Assembly: GCF_000422345.1 (NCBI RefSeq)
Contig: NZ_AULP01000003.1
Span: forward strand, 124,001-188,000
DNA from: Neomelitea salexigens DSM 19753
Lineage (GTDB): Bacteria > Pseudomonadota > Gammaproteobacteria > Pseudomonadales > Spongiibacteraceae
Reading direction: 5' to 3'
DNA length: 64,000 nucleotides
Below the pieces are notes generated by a model. The model saw only the letters and a program-made list of their open reading frames with translations, did no database searches and was not told the DNA's origin. Shown here in pieces: positions 1 through 6,952 of the stretch; positions within the stretch are counted from its first letter, which is position 1, and every line of letters starts with the position of its first letter. Made by a program: the position numbers and the translations under genes.

Positions 1-2
1 GT

Positions 3-341
3 GGCTTCGGGGACTCCGCACCAGCGATGGGCATGATTGGTACCCTCGTGGGTTTGGTGCAGATGATGTCCAATATGTCTGATCCCAAGGCGATCGGGCC
101 GGCGATGGCGGTTGCGCTGCTTACTACCTTGTATGGCGCGGTGCTGGCGAACGCTGTCGCGCTGCCAATGGCTGATAAGCTGAATTTTCGTACCCAGGAA
201 GAGCGCCGCAATCGCCACCTGATACTCGAGGCGGTTGACGGCATACAAGAGGGCTTGAACCCAAGGGTGCTCGAATCACTGCTGTCCACCTATTTGCCCG
301 ACAATGCCCGCGATAAAGAAGAAAAGGCTGAGGAAGCCTAG
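3..341 (+). CDS. pomA: Flagellar stator protein, MotA/PomA family (C-terminal part)
   Basis: This gene enters from the left edge, so only its last ~112 residues are seen. It encodes the four-helix stator subunit that conducts ions with MotB/PomB and pushes on the flagellar rotor. The visible part starts in the conserved GDSAPAMGMIGTLVGL segment (third membrane helix), followed by the last helix (ALLTTLYGAVLANAVALP) and a charged cytoplasmic tail. The reading frame is open from base 3, and the first ATG at 27 is internal to the family domain, so it is not the true start. The stop overlaps the GTG of the next gene by one base, which indicates translational coupling. The partner resembles PomB, which suggests Na+ as the coupling ion; that is inference. 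Confidence 0.9.
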   Translation, partial: GFGDSAPAMGMIGTLVGLVQMMSNMSDPKAIGPAMAVALLTTLYGAVLANAVALPMADKLNFRTQEERRNRHLILEAVDGIQEGLNPRVLESLLSTYLPDNARDKEEKAEEA

Positions 342-1198
342 TGGAAGACGTCCCTCAGAAAAAAGCGGCGGCCGGAGCGCCGGCCTGGGTACTGACCTTT
401 GCAGACCTAATGTCCTTGCTGCTGGCTTTTTTCGTTCTGTTGTTCTCATTCTCCGAGATGGACAAGCAGAAGTTTAAGGAGCTGTCAGGCTCTATGCGCG
501 ATGCCTTTGGGGTTCAGCGGGAGGTCCCCGCCTTTAAGCCACCGGTTGGTACCAGTATTATCGCGCGAGACTTTAGCCCCGGCAGGCCAACGCCAACCGT
601 CGAAAACCAAGTTCGCCAACAAGCCGTCAATGAAATGCGCATCTACGCTGAAATGGCAATTGACGAATCCGAGCGGATTAGCAAAGAGGAGTTAGAGGCC
701 GACCTGCAAAAGGTGAAGCGCCATTTGGATATCGAGATTCGCGATGGTTTTGTCGAAGTGGATGACGACGGTGAGCGGGTTATTACGATCCGCATTAAGG
801 AGATGGGCTCGTTTCCCTCTGGCAGTGCCGACCTCAACAATGATTTTAAGCCGGTGATCAATAAAATCGCTGAGTTGGTAGAGGATATTGGCGGCCATGT
901 GGTGATTGCCGGCCACACCGATAATCTGCCAATCAGTACCTCGCGCTTCCGCTCGAACTGGGACCTGTCTTCCGCGCGAGCCGCAACGGTTCTGGAGAGT
1001 ATCGCAGAGCGCAGTGGCCTGCCCGCCGAACATTTCCGCCTAGCCGGGCACGCCGATACCCGACCTTTAGATACCAACAGCACGGCGGAAGGGCGAGCGC
1101 GCAACCGCCGTGTTGAAGTTATTTTACTTAGAGGGGGCGTCCACGACTCCGCTGTTGGCCCGGTCTATGGTGGTCGCGAAGCATCGGTGCTTGAATAG
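341..1198 (+). CDS. pomB: Flagellar stator protein, MotB/PomB family
   Basis: Anchors the flagellar stator to peptidoglycan and supplies the ion-binding aspartate. The 285-residue product has a short cytoplasmic N-terminus, one membrane helix starting with TFADLMSLL (Asp22 is the expected ion-binding residue), a linker, and a C-terminal OmpA-like peptidoglycan-binding domain (roughly residues 150-275, with the NWDLSSARA and GRARNRRVEV signatures). The sequence after the helix (FSEMDKQKFKELSGSM) is typical of the PomB branch rather than enterobacterial MotB. The GTG start shares one base with the pomA stop. Pyruvate kinase follows after ~100 bp and is probably a separate transcription unit. 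Confidence 0.9.
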   Translation: MEDVPQKKAAAGAPAWVLTFADLMSLLLAFFVLLFSFSEMDKQKFKELSGSMRDAFGVQREVPAFKPPVGTSIIARDFSPGRPTPTVENQVRQQAVNEMRIYAEMAIDESERISKEELEADLQKVKRHLDIEIRDGFVEVDDDGERVITIRIKEMGSFPSGSADLNNDFKPVINKIAELVEDIGGHVVIAGHTDNLPISTSRFRSNWDLSSARAATVLESIAERSGLPAEHFRLAGHADTRPLDTNSTAEGRARNRRVEVILLRGGVHDSAVGPVYGGREASVLE

Positions 1199-1296
1199 CG
1201 CCAGAAATATTCGCTACTGACGTCGAACCGCAATGATGGGCGGTGTAACATGGTGATCGGCAAATTAGCCGTTTCAGGGAGTGTAAAGAGATCACC

Positions 1297-2718
1297 ATGC
1301 GTCGTACCAAAATCGTAGCCACTGTCGGTCCCGCCTGCGATTCAGAAGCGCTCTTGCGAGCAATGATATCCGCGGGCGTGAACGTGTTCCGCTTAAATTT
1401 TTCCCATGGCAGTGCCGAGGAGCACAAGGCGCGCTGTCAGATGATACGGGAAATCTCTGCCGAAGAAGACCGCTACGTGGCAGTACTTGGCGATCTGCAG
1501 GGGCCAAAAATTCGCCTGCGTACACTTGCCGTCGATGCCATTGATGTCGCGCCGGGCGATGAGCTTATTCTCGATACACGCTTAGCCGATGGCGAGGGCG
1601 ATGAGCGTCATATTGGGGTCGATTACCAACCGCTTGCCCGTTCGGTCGAGGCCGGTGATACCTTGCTTATCGACGACGGCCGACTGCAATTATCAGTGGT
1701 AAGTGTGGAGGGTGAAGCAGTGCATTGCCGCGCGGAGAGCATCGGTGTATTGCGCTCGCGAAAGGGAATCAATCGCCTGGGTGGTGGTCTTTCGGCGCCG
1801 GCACTGACAGAAAAAGATTTAGCCGATATCAAGCACGCGGCGGAAATGGATCTGGATTTTATTGCTATTTCCTTTCCCAGCAGTGCGGCTGATATCAATG
1901 ATGCGCGGGACAAGCTTGAGGGCGCGGGTTGCCACGCGCAGATCATCGGCAAGATTGAACGCGCTGAAGCGGTTGCCGAGGACGAACACCTCGATGCGCT
2001 CATTCGTGCTTGCGACGGCGTGATGGTGGCACGTGGCGACTTGGGGGTTGAGATTGGTGATGCCAGCCTGATCGGCTTGCAGAAGCACATTATCAAGCGG
2101 GCGCGGGTGCTCAATCGGCCGGTGATCACTGCCACCCAGATGATGGAGTCGATGATCAGCAACCCCATCCCTACTCGCGCCGAGGTGTTTGATGTCGCCA
2201 ATGCGGTGCTCGATGGTACCGACGCGGTGATGCTGTCTGCCGAAACGGCCGCGGGCCAGTATCCGCTGGAAACCGTTAAAGCCATGTCGAGAAACTGTAT
2301 GGGGGCCGAACGCTACCCCTCGGCGCGAAAATCCAGTTACCGGATCGAGCGCAGCTTCGAGTCCGTTGAAGAAACCCTGGCGATGAGCGCCGTGTTTGCC
2401 GCTAACCACCAAGTTGGGGTGAAGGCCATTGTGTCCTTAACCGAGACCGGGCGAACGGTATTGTTAATGTCGCGGCTGACCTCGGGCATTCCGATTTTTG
2501 CGTTTAGCCGCAATGCCACAACCTGTCGCCGGGTGAGCCTCTATCGCGGGGTGTTTGCGGTATCCAGCCCAGGGCCGTCGCCTGCGGTGCACGACTGTAT
2601 TGAAACCCTGAAAGCGGGTGGCCATGTCGATGCGGGTGATTTGATCATTATGACCATGGGTGATCAGGTGGGCGTGGATAATCACACCAATACCATGAAG
2701 ATCGTTCGCGTGCTGTAA
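1297..2718 (+). CDS. pyk: Pyruvate kinase
   Basis: Catalyses the last step of glycolysis, phosphoenolpyruvate + ADP to pyruvate + ATP, in the cytoplasm. The 473-residue length matches bacterial enzymes (~470-480). It begins with the family start RRTKIVATVGPAC. The phosphate-binding RLNFSHG, the metal/lysine signature around IIGKIERAEAV, the MVARGDLGVEIG active-site block and the ATQMMESMI segment are all present. The C-terminal domain (about residues 350-473) carries LTETGRTVLLMSR, where allosteric effectors usually bind. It is probably monocistronic. A strong GC hairpin lies directly after the stop, between it and the convergent SDR gene. Whether it corresponds to the PykA or PykF type cannot be decided here. 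Confidence 0.97.
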   Translation: MRRTKIVATVGPACDSEALLRAMISAGVNVFRLNFSHGSAEEHKARCQMIREISAEEDRYVAVLGDLQGPKIRLRTLAVDAIDVAPGDELILDTRLADGEGDERHIGVDYQPLARSVEAGDTLLIDDGRLQLSVVSVEGEAVHCRAESIGVLRSRKGINRLGGGLSAPALTEKDLADIKHAAEMDLDFIAISFPSSAADINDARDKLEGAGCHAQIIGKIERAEAVAEDEHLDALIRACDGVMVARGDLGVEIGDASLIGLQKHIIKRARVLNRPVITATQMMESMISNPIPTRAEVFDVANAVLDGTDAVMLSAETAAGQYPLETVKAMSRNCMGAERYPSARKSSYRIERSFESVEETLAMSAVFAANHQVGVKAIVSLTETGRTVLLMSRLTSGIPIFAFSRNATTCRRVSLYRGVFAVSSPGPSPAVHDCIETLKAGGHVDAGDLIIMTMGDQVGVDNHTNTMKIVRVL

Positions 2719-2744
2719 GCGGGGGCCAATCCTCTGGCCCCCGC
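2719..2744. terminator. GC-rich hairpin between convergent genes
   Basis: A 9-bp perfect stem (GCGGGGGCC/GGCCCCCGC) with an 8-base loop starts immediately after the pyruvate kinase stop and ends 13 bases before the stop of the convergent SDR. Its position fits a shared bidirectional terminator. Neither flank has a clear T-run, so intrinsic termination is uncertain. Confidence 0.5.
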
Positions 2745-2756
2745 TCAAGGTGTCAC

Positions 2757-3536
2757 TTATTTTTCGTTGTCGGCGTTAGCAGCGTCCAAAAACGCGGGCT
2801 TTTCACCGCCGCCGTGCACAGTGAGTGCTGCACCACTTACGTAGCTGGCCATGTCACTGCTCAGGAATAGACAGGCCTCGGCAATATCGTTGGGAACCGC
2901 CATTCGCCCCAGCGGAATCGTTTCGCCCACCGCCGCAATACCGGCCTCATCGCCGTAGTGCAAATGGGACTGTTCGGTGCGAATCAGGCCGGCAATAATC
3001 GTGTTGCTACGCACCTTGGGCGCCCACTCCACGGCGAGGGAGCTGCTCAGGTTCAACAGGCCGGCTTTCGCCGCACCATAGGCGGCGGTGCCCGGCGACG
3101 GGCGCTGGGCGCTCACTGAAGCAATATTGACGATGCTGCCGCCTTCTTGCTGTTGCATCACCGCATTGCAGGCCTGGGCAAAGAAGAGTGGTGCGAGCAG
3201 ATTGAGGCGTACGATGGATTCGGAAAACCGTGGCGAGGCGGTGGCCGCATCGGCATAGGGGGCGCCGCCAGCGTTGTTGATCAGCACGTCGATGCGACCA
3301 AACTTTTCTTTTACGTTGTCGACAAAGGCCTGGACAGCGTCTGGGTCGCGAACATCCAGCGCGCTGAACCACGCTTCCCGCCCTTCGGCACTGGGTAGGC
3401 TGTCGGGTTCGCTGCGACCGCAGATCGCTACGTCTGCCCCGGCAGCCAAAAACCGCTCGCTGATACCGCGGCCAACACCTTTGCCACCGCCGGTGACGAT
3501 GACGACTTTACCCGTAAAATCCAGTGCGTTTTGCAT
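2757..3536 (-). CDS. SDR-family NAD(P)-dependent oxidoreductase
   Basis: Classical short-chain dehydrogenase/reductase of 259 residues. The Rossmann motif TGGGKGVG (about residues 15-22), the NNAG motif and the catalytic Tyr-x-x-x-Lys (YGAAK) following a Ser-rich strand (IASVSAQ) are all visible. The substrate is unknown. The long C-terminal tail ending HGGGEKPAFL resembles SDRs acting on CoA-linked or steroid-derived ketones, but this is only an impression. It is transcribed away from the F420 operon, with ~280 bp between their starts, and converges on pyruvate kinase. It may be functionally linked to the divergent F420 genes or be independent. Confidence 0.85.
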   Translation of the reverse strand: MQNALDFTGKVVIVTGGGKGVGRGISERFLAAGADVAICGRSEPDSLPSAEGREAWFSALDVRDPDAVQAFVDNVKEKFGRIDVLINNAGGAPYADAATASPRFSESIVRLNLLAPLFFAQACNAVMQQQEGGSIVNIASVSAQRPSPGTAAYGAAKAGLLNLSSSLAVEWAPKVRSNTIIAGLIRTEQSHLHYGDEAGIAAVGETIPLGRMAVPNDIAEACLFLSSDMASYVSGAALTVHGGGEKPAFLDAANADNEK

Positions 3537-3815
3537 TCCTTCTTACCTACCTTGTGCCCTGTCATGTTAGTGTTTGCGGCGGCTTGGCTTCTTGTGAGCT
3601 AATAATCGCCGCGAAATTTTTGGGCGACAGTTTATCGCTTTAGCCCACGATTTAATATGACCGTATTTTTATGCGTAAATGACTTGTTTTGTCAGTGCCA
3701 GTTATAGTGCCCACGTTATACTGGCGATCAGTTTGATGCGTTGGGTGCCTGCCGCTGTGTTCGTCGGCGATAGGGGCCAAGCGTGAGTTTCAACATAAAT
3801 ATAAAGGTATGTGAT

Positions 3816-4490
3816 ATGTCCAACAGTGCAGTAATTGCGATTTTAGGCGGTACCGGTAATTTGGGCACAGGCTTGGCCAGACGCTGGGCCCAAGCGGGTT
3901 ACCGGGTGATTATCGGTTCTCGCACCCAAGAAAAAGCCGAGCATGCGGTTGCTGAGCTCAAGGCATTGATGGATGAGCGCGGGGTCGATGCCGTAGCGGT
4001 CGAGGCGATGGATAACCAATCGGCGGCTGAGGCGGCAGATATTGCCGCATTGACCGTACCTTTCGCCCACCATCGCAGCACATTGGAGTCGCTGCGCGGC
4101 GCGCTGCAGGGCAAGATTTTGATCGATGTGACGGTTCCCCTAGTGCCGCCCAAAGTGGCGCGCGTGCAACTGCCAGAAGAAGGCTCTGCTGGGCAGATCG
4201 CACAGGAGATTCTCGGCGATGACGTCAAGGTGGTATCGGCCTTTCAGAATGTGGCCGCCGTGCATCTGCAGGAAGGTTCTGAGCTCGATTGTGATGTTTT
4301 GGTTTGTGGCAACAACAAAGAAGCGCGGGCAACGGTTATTAACCTGGTTGAAGCCGCCGGGCTGCGCGGTTTCCACGCGGGCAGTATCGCCAATGCAGCG
4401 GCAGTGGAGGCGATGACATCTCTGCTGATATTTATAAACAAGCAGTACCAGTGTCATGCGGGCATCAAACTCACAGGTGTCGACGAGTAA
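3816..4490 (+). CDS. npdG: NADPH:coenzyme F420 oxidoreductase
   Basis: Transfers hydride between NADPH and the deazaflavin cofactor F420, setting the F420H2 pool. The 224-residue protein opens with the dinucleotide-binding loop GGTGNLG (residues 11-17), then GSRTQEKA (Ser35, Arg36), the positions that bind the NADPH 2'-phosphate in archaeal Fno. The middle segment ALTVPFAHH and the C-terminal MTSLLIFINKQY region match the family. A GTG at 3783 would add 11 residues, but the family begins at about the ATG at 3816, so that start is chosen. It is first in a tight operon with all F420 biosynthesis genes and ends 9 bases before cofE. This context makes the assignment much stronger than sequence alone. 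Confidence 0.88.
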   Translation: MSNSAVIAILGGTGNLGTGLARRWAQAGYRVIIGSRTQEKAEHAVAELKALMDERGVDAVAVEAMDNQSAAEAADIAALTVPFAHHRSTLESLRGALQGKILIDVTVPLVPPKVARVQLPEEGSAGQIAQEILGDDVKVVSAFQNVAAVHLQEGSELDCDVLVCGNNKEARATVINLVEAAGLRGFHAGSIANAAAVEAMTSLLIFINKQYQCHAGIKLTGVDE

Positions 4491-4499
4491 GTTGCACTG

Positions 4500-5270
4500 A
4501 TGGCCAGTTCGCAATTACAGCTAGTTGCCTTACAGAATTTCCCGCTGGTGGAACCAGGAGACGATTTGAGCGCCATGGTGGCTGATTCGCTGCTCGGCAA
4601 TCAGCTAAGCCTGCAAGATGGCGATGTGCTGGTGCTCGCGCAGAAGATCTTCTCCAAGGCGGAAGGGCGCTATGTTCGCTTGTCTGATGTCTCACCCAGT
4701 GAAGAAGCGCTGGCACTGGCGCAGCGCTGCGACAAGGACCCGCGACAAATGGAGTGCGTGCTCCAGGAGTCACGGGAGGTGCTGCGGGCGCGTCCAGGTG
4801 TGGTGATTGTGGAGCATCGCCTCGGGGTGGTTCACGCAAATGCTGGCATCGACAAGTCGAATATCCCCAATACTGAAGACGACCCCCAGTTGCTGCTGTT
4901 ACCCATTGACCCCGATGCCAGTGCACGGCGTTTAAAGGCGGCGCTGGATGCGCGTTTTTCGGCAAACATTGCGGTGATCATTAACGACAGCGCGGGCCGG
5001 GCGTGGCGCAATGGCACGGTGGGCTTTGCGCTCGGCACCGCCGGGTTCGAGGTTGTTGAAAATCGCATTGGCGATGCCGACCTGTTCGGTCGGACCCTCG
5101 AAGTAACCGAAATTGCCGTCGCTGACGAGCTTGCCGCGGCGGCGTCTTACCTGATGGGGCAAGCCGATGAGGGCTGCCCGGTGGTGCTGCTGCGCGGTGC
5201 TAATTTGCGCCCCTCTGACGAGGGCTCGCAGGGTTTATTGCGCGACCGCGACCGGGATATGTTTCGCTAA
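4500..5270 (+). CDS. cofE: Coenzyme F420-0:L-glutamate ligase
   Basis: Adds glutamate residues to F420-0 using GTP, forming the gamma-linked tail of F420. The 256-residue length corresponds to the stand-alone archaeal-type CofE. The actinobacterial FbiB carries an extra FMN-reductase domain that is absent here. Family segments visible are LQDGDVLVLAQKIFSKAEGR (N-terminal fold), VVIVEHRLGVVHANAGIDKSN, and DSAGRAWRNGTVGFALG. The stop overlaps the cofD start by one base. Without the FMN domain, the route to the saturated phospholactyl (or phosphoglyceryl) moiety must differ from mycobacteria. Confidence 0.9.
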   Translation: MASSQLQLVALQNFPLVEPGDDLSAMVADSLLGNQLSLQDGDVLVLAQKIFSKAEGRYVRLSDVSPSEEALALAQRCDKDPRQMECVLQESREVLRARPGVVIVEHRLGVVHANAGIDKSNIPNTEDDPQLLLLPIDPDASARRLKAALDARFSANIAVIINDSAGRAWRNGTVGFALGTAGFEVVENRIGDADLFGRTLEVTEIAVADELAAAASYLMGQADEGCPVVLLRGANLRPSDEGSQGLLRDRDRDMFR

Positions 5271-6226
5271 TGGCGACGTTATCGGGAAAATTTCTCGCAC
5301 TGAGCGGGGGCGTTGGCGGTGCCAAATTAGTGAGGGGCTTGGCCGAGTGCCTGTCACCATCGCAGCTGCAAGTGGTGGTGAATACTGCCGATGACTTCGA
5401 CTACTGGGGCTTACGAATTTGCCCCGACCTCGACTCCAATCTATACGCCCTGGCAGACCTGAATGATGAACAGCGCGGCTGGGGATTGCGCGATGAAAGC
5501 TGGGTAACGCTGGAAGCGATGCGTCGACTCGACGACGGCCAGTGGTTCCAGTTGGGCGATCGCGATTTGGCGACGCATTTGTACCGCACTCAAGCGCTGG
5601 CGGCGGGGCAGTCGTTAACGGATGTCACTCGTCAGTTGGGCGAGCGCCTGGGCTGTCCCGCGGCGCTGCTGCCCATGACCGAGCAGCGCGTAGCAACGCG
5701 AGTGTTTACTGATATGGGTGAACTCGCCTTCCAGGAATATTTTGTTCGCGAGCGCTGTGAGCCCCGAGTGGAGAAGGTCGTTTTCGACGGCCTCGATACG
5801 GCTGAGTTCAACCCGGCGATTATCTCCGCGCTTGCCGACCCTGCCCTGCGCGGCATCATTATTTGTCCATCTAACCCATTTCTGAGCGTCGACCCGATTC
5901 TATCCTTGCGGGGGTGCCGCGAGGCGCTCATGCAAGCGAACGTGCCGGTGGTCGCTATTTCGCCGATTGTGTCCGGCGCGTCGGTGAAGGGCCCTGCTGC
6001 AAAAATGATGCGAGAGCTCGATATACCCCGCAGGGCGGCGGCGGTGGCTGAATACTATGGCGACCTGCTGGACGGCTTTATCATCGACAGAGCTGATGTT
6101 CAGCAGTGCGATGACATCGCCCAGACGGGGGTCGCCTGCCGAGCTGTGCCAAGTATGATGACCACTCTTGACAGCAAGCGGCGTTTGGCCGAGGAGACGC
6201 TGTCGTTGATTGAGGAATTGGTGTAG
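5270..6226 (+). CDS. cofD: 2-phospho-L-lactate transferase (F420-0 synthesis)
   Basis: Joins the guanylylated three-carbon phosphoacid made by CofC to the deazaflavin FO, giving F420-0 or a relative. The 318-residue product begins with the CofD signature LSGGVGGAKLVRGL (residues 11-24), followed by NTADDFDYWGLRICPDLDSNLYAL, which carries the FO/metal-binding Asp residues, and the IICPSNPFLSVDPIL block. It overlaps cofE by one base and is followed 3 bases later by cofC, so co-translation is expected. Confidence 0.93.
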   Translation: MATLSGKFLALSGGVGGAKLVRGLAECLSPSQLQVVVNTADDFDYWGLRICPDLDSNLYALADLNDEQRGWGLRDESWVTLEAMRRLDDGQWFQLGDRDLATHLYRTQALAAGQSLTDVTRQLGERLGCPAALLPMTEQRVATRVFTDMGELAFQEYFVRERCEPRVEKVVFDGLDTAEFNPAIISALADPALRGIIICPSNPFLSVDPILSLRGCREALMQANVPVVAISPIVSGASVKGPAAKMMRELDIPRRAAAVAEYYGDLLDGFIIDRADVQQCDDIAQTGVACRAVPSMMTTLDSKRRLAEETLSLIEELV

Positions 6227-6229
6227 GCG

Positions 6230-6952
6230 ATGTGGTTAATACTCCCACTGAAGGATTTTGTTAAAGCGAAACAGCGCTTGTCCGGGTGTCTGAGCATATC
6301 TGAGCGGCGGGCCTTGTTTCAGCACATGGTGGAAGATGTATTGGCGCAGCTATCGGCGGTCGATGAAGTGGATCAGCTGTTGATTGTGTCTGACGACCCA
6401 GCGGCGCATTTGCTTGCCGAGCACTTTCACGCACTTTGCTGGCCGGAATCGCAGCTGGGCAGCGGTTTGAATGCGGTGTTGGAGGCGACCCTGGATCGAA
6501 TCGCTTCCCTGGAAAAGCCCCCCCAGCACGTCATGATTGTGCACGGTGATTTGCCGTTATTGAGCGCGGCTGAGCTGCGTGACCTTATCGCCGTGCAACG
6601 CCAGGCAAGTGAACAGGTGGTTATCGCCACGGATCGCCACGGTGGCGGCAGTAATGTTGTGTTGATGCCCTTAGCAAGTCGAATCCGTTTGCGCTATGGG
6701 GAGGGGAGTTTAGCTGCCCACACCGCAGAGGCGGCGGCGCGCAATTTGCCGCTTCAAGTGTTTCACGCGCCTGGCTTGGCCAACGATATCGATACCCGTG
6801 AGGACCTGCTAGCGCTGGTAAGTGCAGGCATCTCCAATCGCGCCCCTCAAACGATGCGCTACCTGAGTGAAAGTGGTATTGCGCGCCGCTTATTGCAGAT
6901 GAATCCTCGTGAGTGCGCGGCGGTTGAGCCGCCGCGAGTAGTGAGAAGCTGA
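6230..6952 (+). CDS. cofC: 2-phospho-L-lactate guanylyltransferase
   Basis: Activates a phosphorylated three-carbon acid with GTP, producing the donor for CofD. The 240-residue protein has a nucleotidyltransferase fold with the N-terminal LPLKDFVKAKQRLSG (GTP-binding Lys residues), the metal-binding HGDLPLLS segment and the RHGGGSNVVLM segment. The substrate may be 2-phospholactate, phosphoenolpyruvate or 3-phosphoglycerate, since all three uses are known in different CofC/FbiD enzymes, and this sequence alone does not decide it. The C-terminus (about residues 205-240) extends past the core fold. Its TGA overlaps the fbiC ATG. Confidence 0.9.
   Translation: MWLILPLKDFVKAKQRLSGCLSISERRALFQHMVEDVLAQLSAVDEVDQLLIVSDDPAAHLLAEHFHALCWPESQLGSGLNAVLEATLDRIASLEKPPQHVMIVHGDLPLLSAAELRDLIAVQRQASEQVVIATDRHGGGSNVVLMPLASRIRLRYGEGSLAAHTAEAAARNLPLQVFHAPGLANDIDTREDLLALVSAGISNRAPQTMRYLSESGIARRLLQMNPRECAAVEPPRVVRS

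Noticed and set aside
2719-2744. Possible small RNA gene at the GC-rich hairpin after pyk
   Set aside because: A simple hairpin between convergent stop codons is better explained as a terminator. No promoter is seen.
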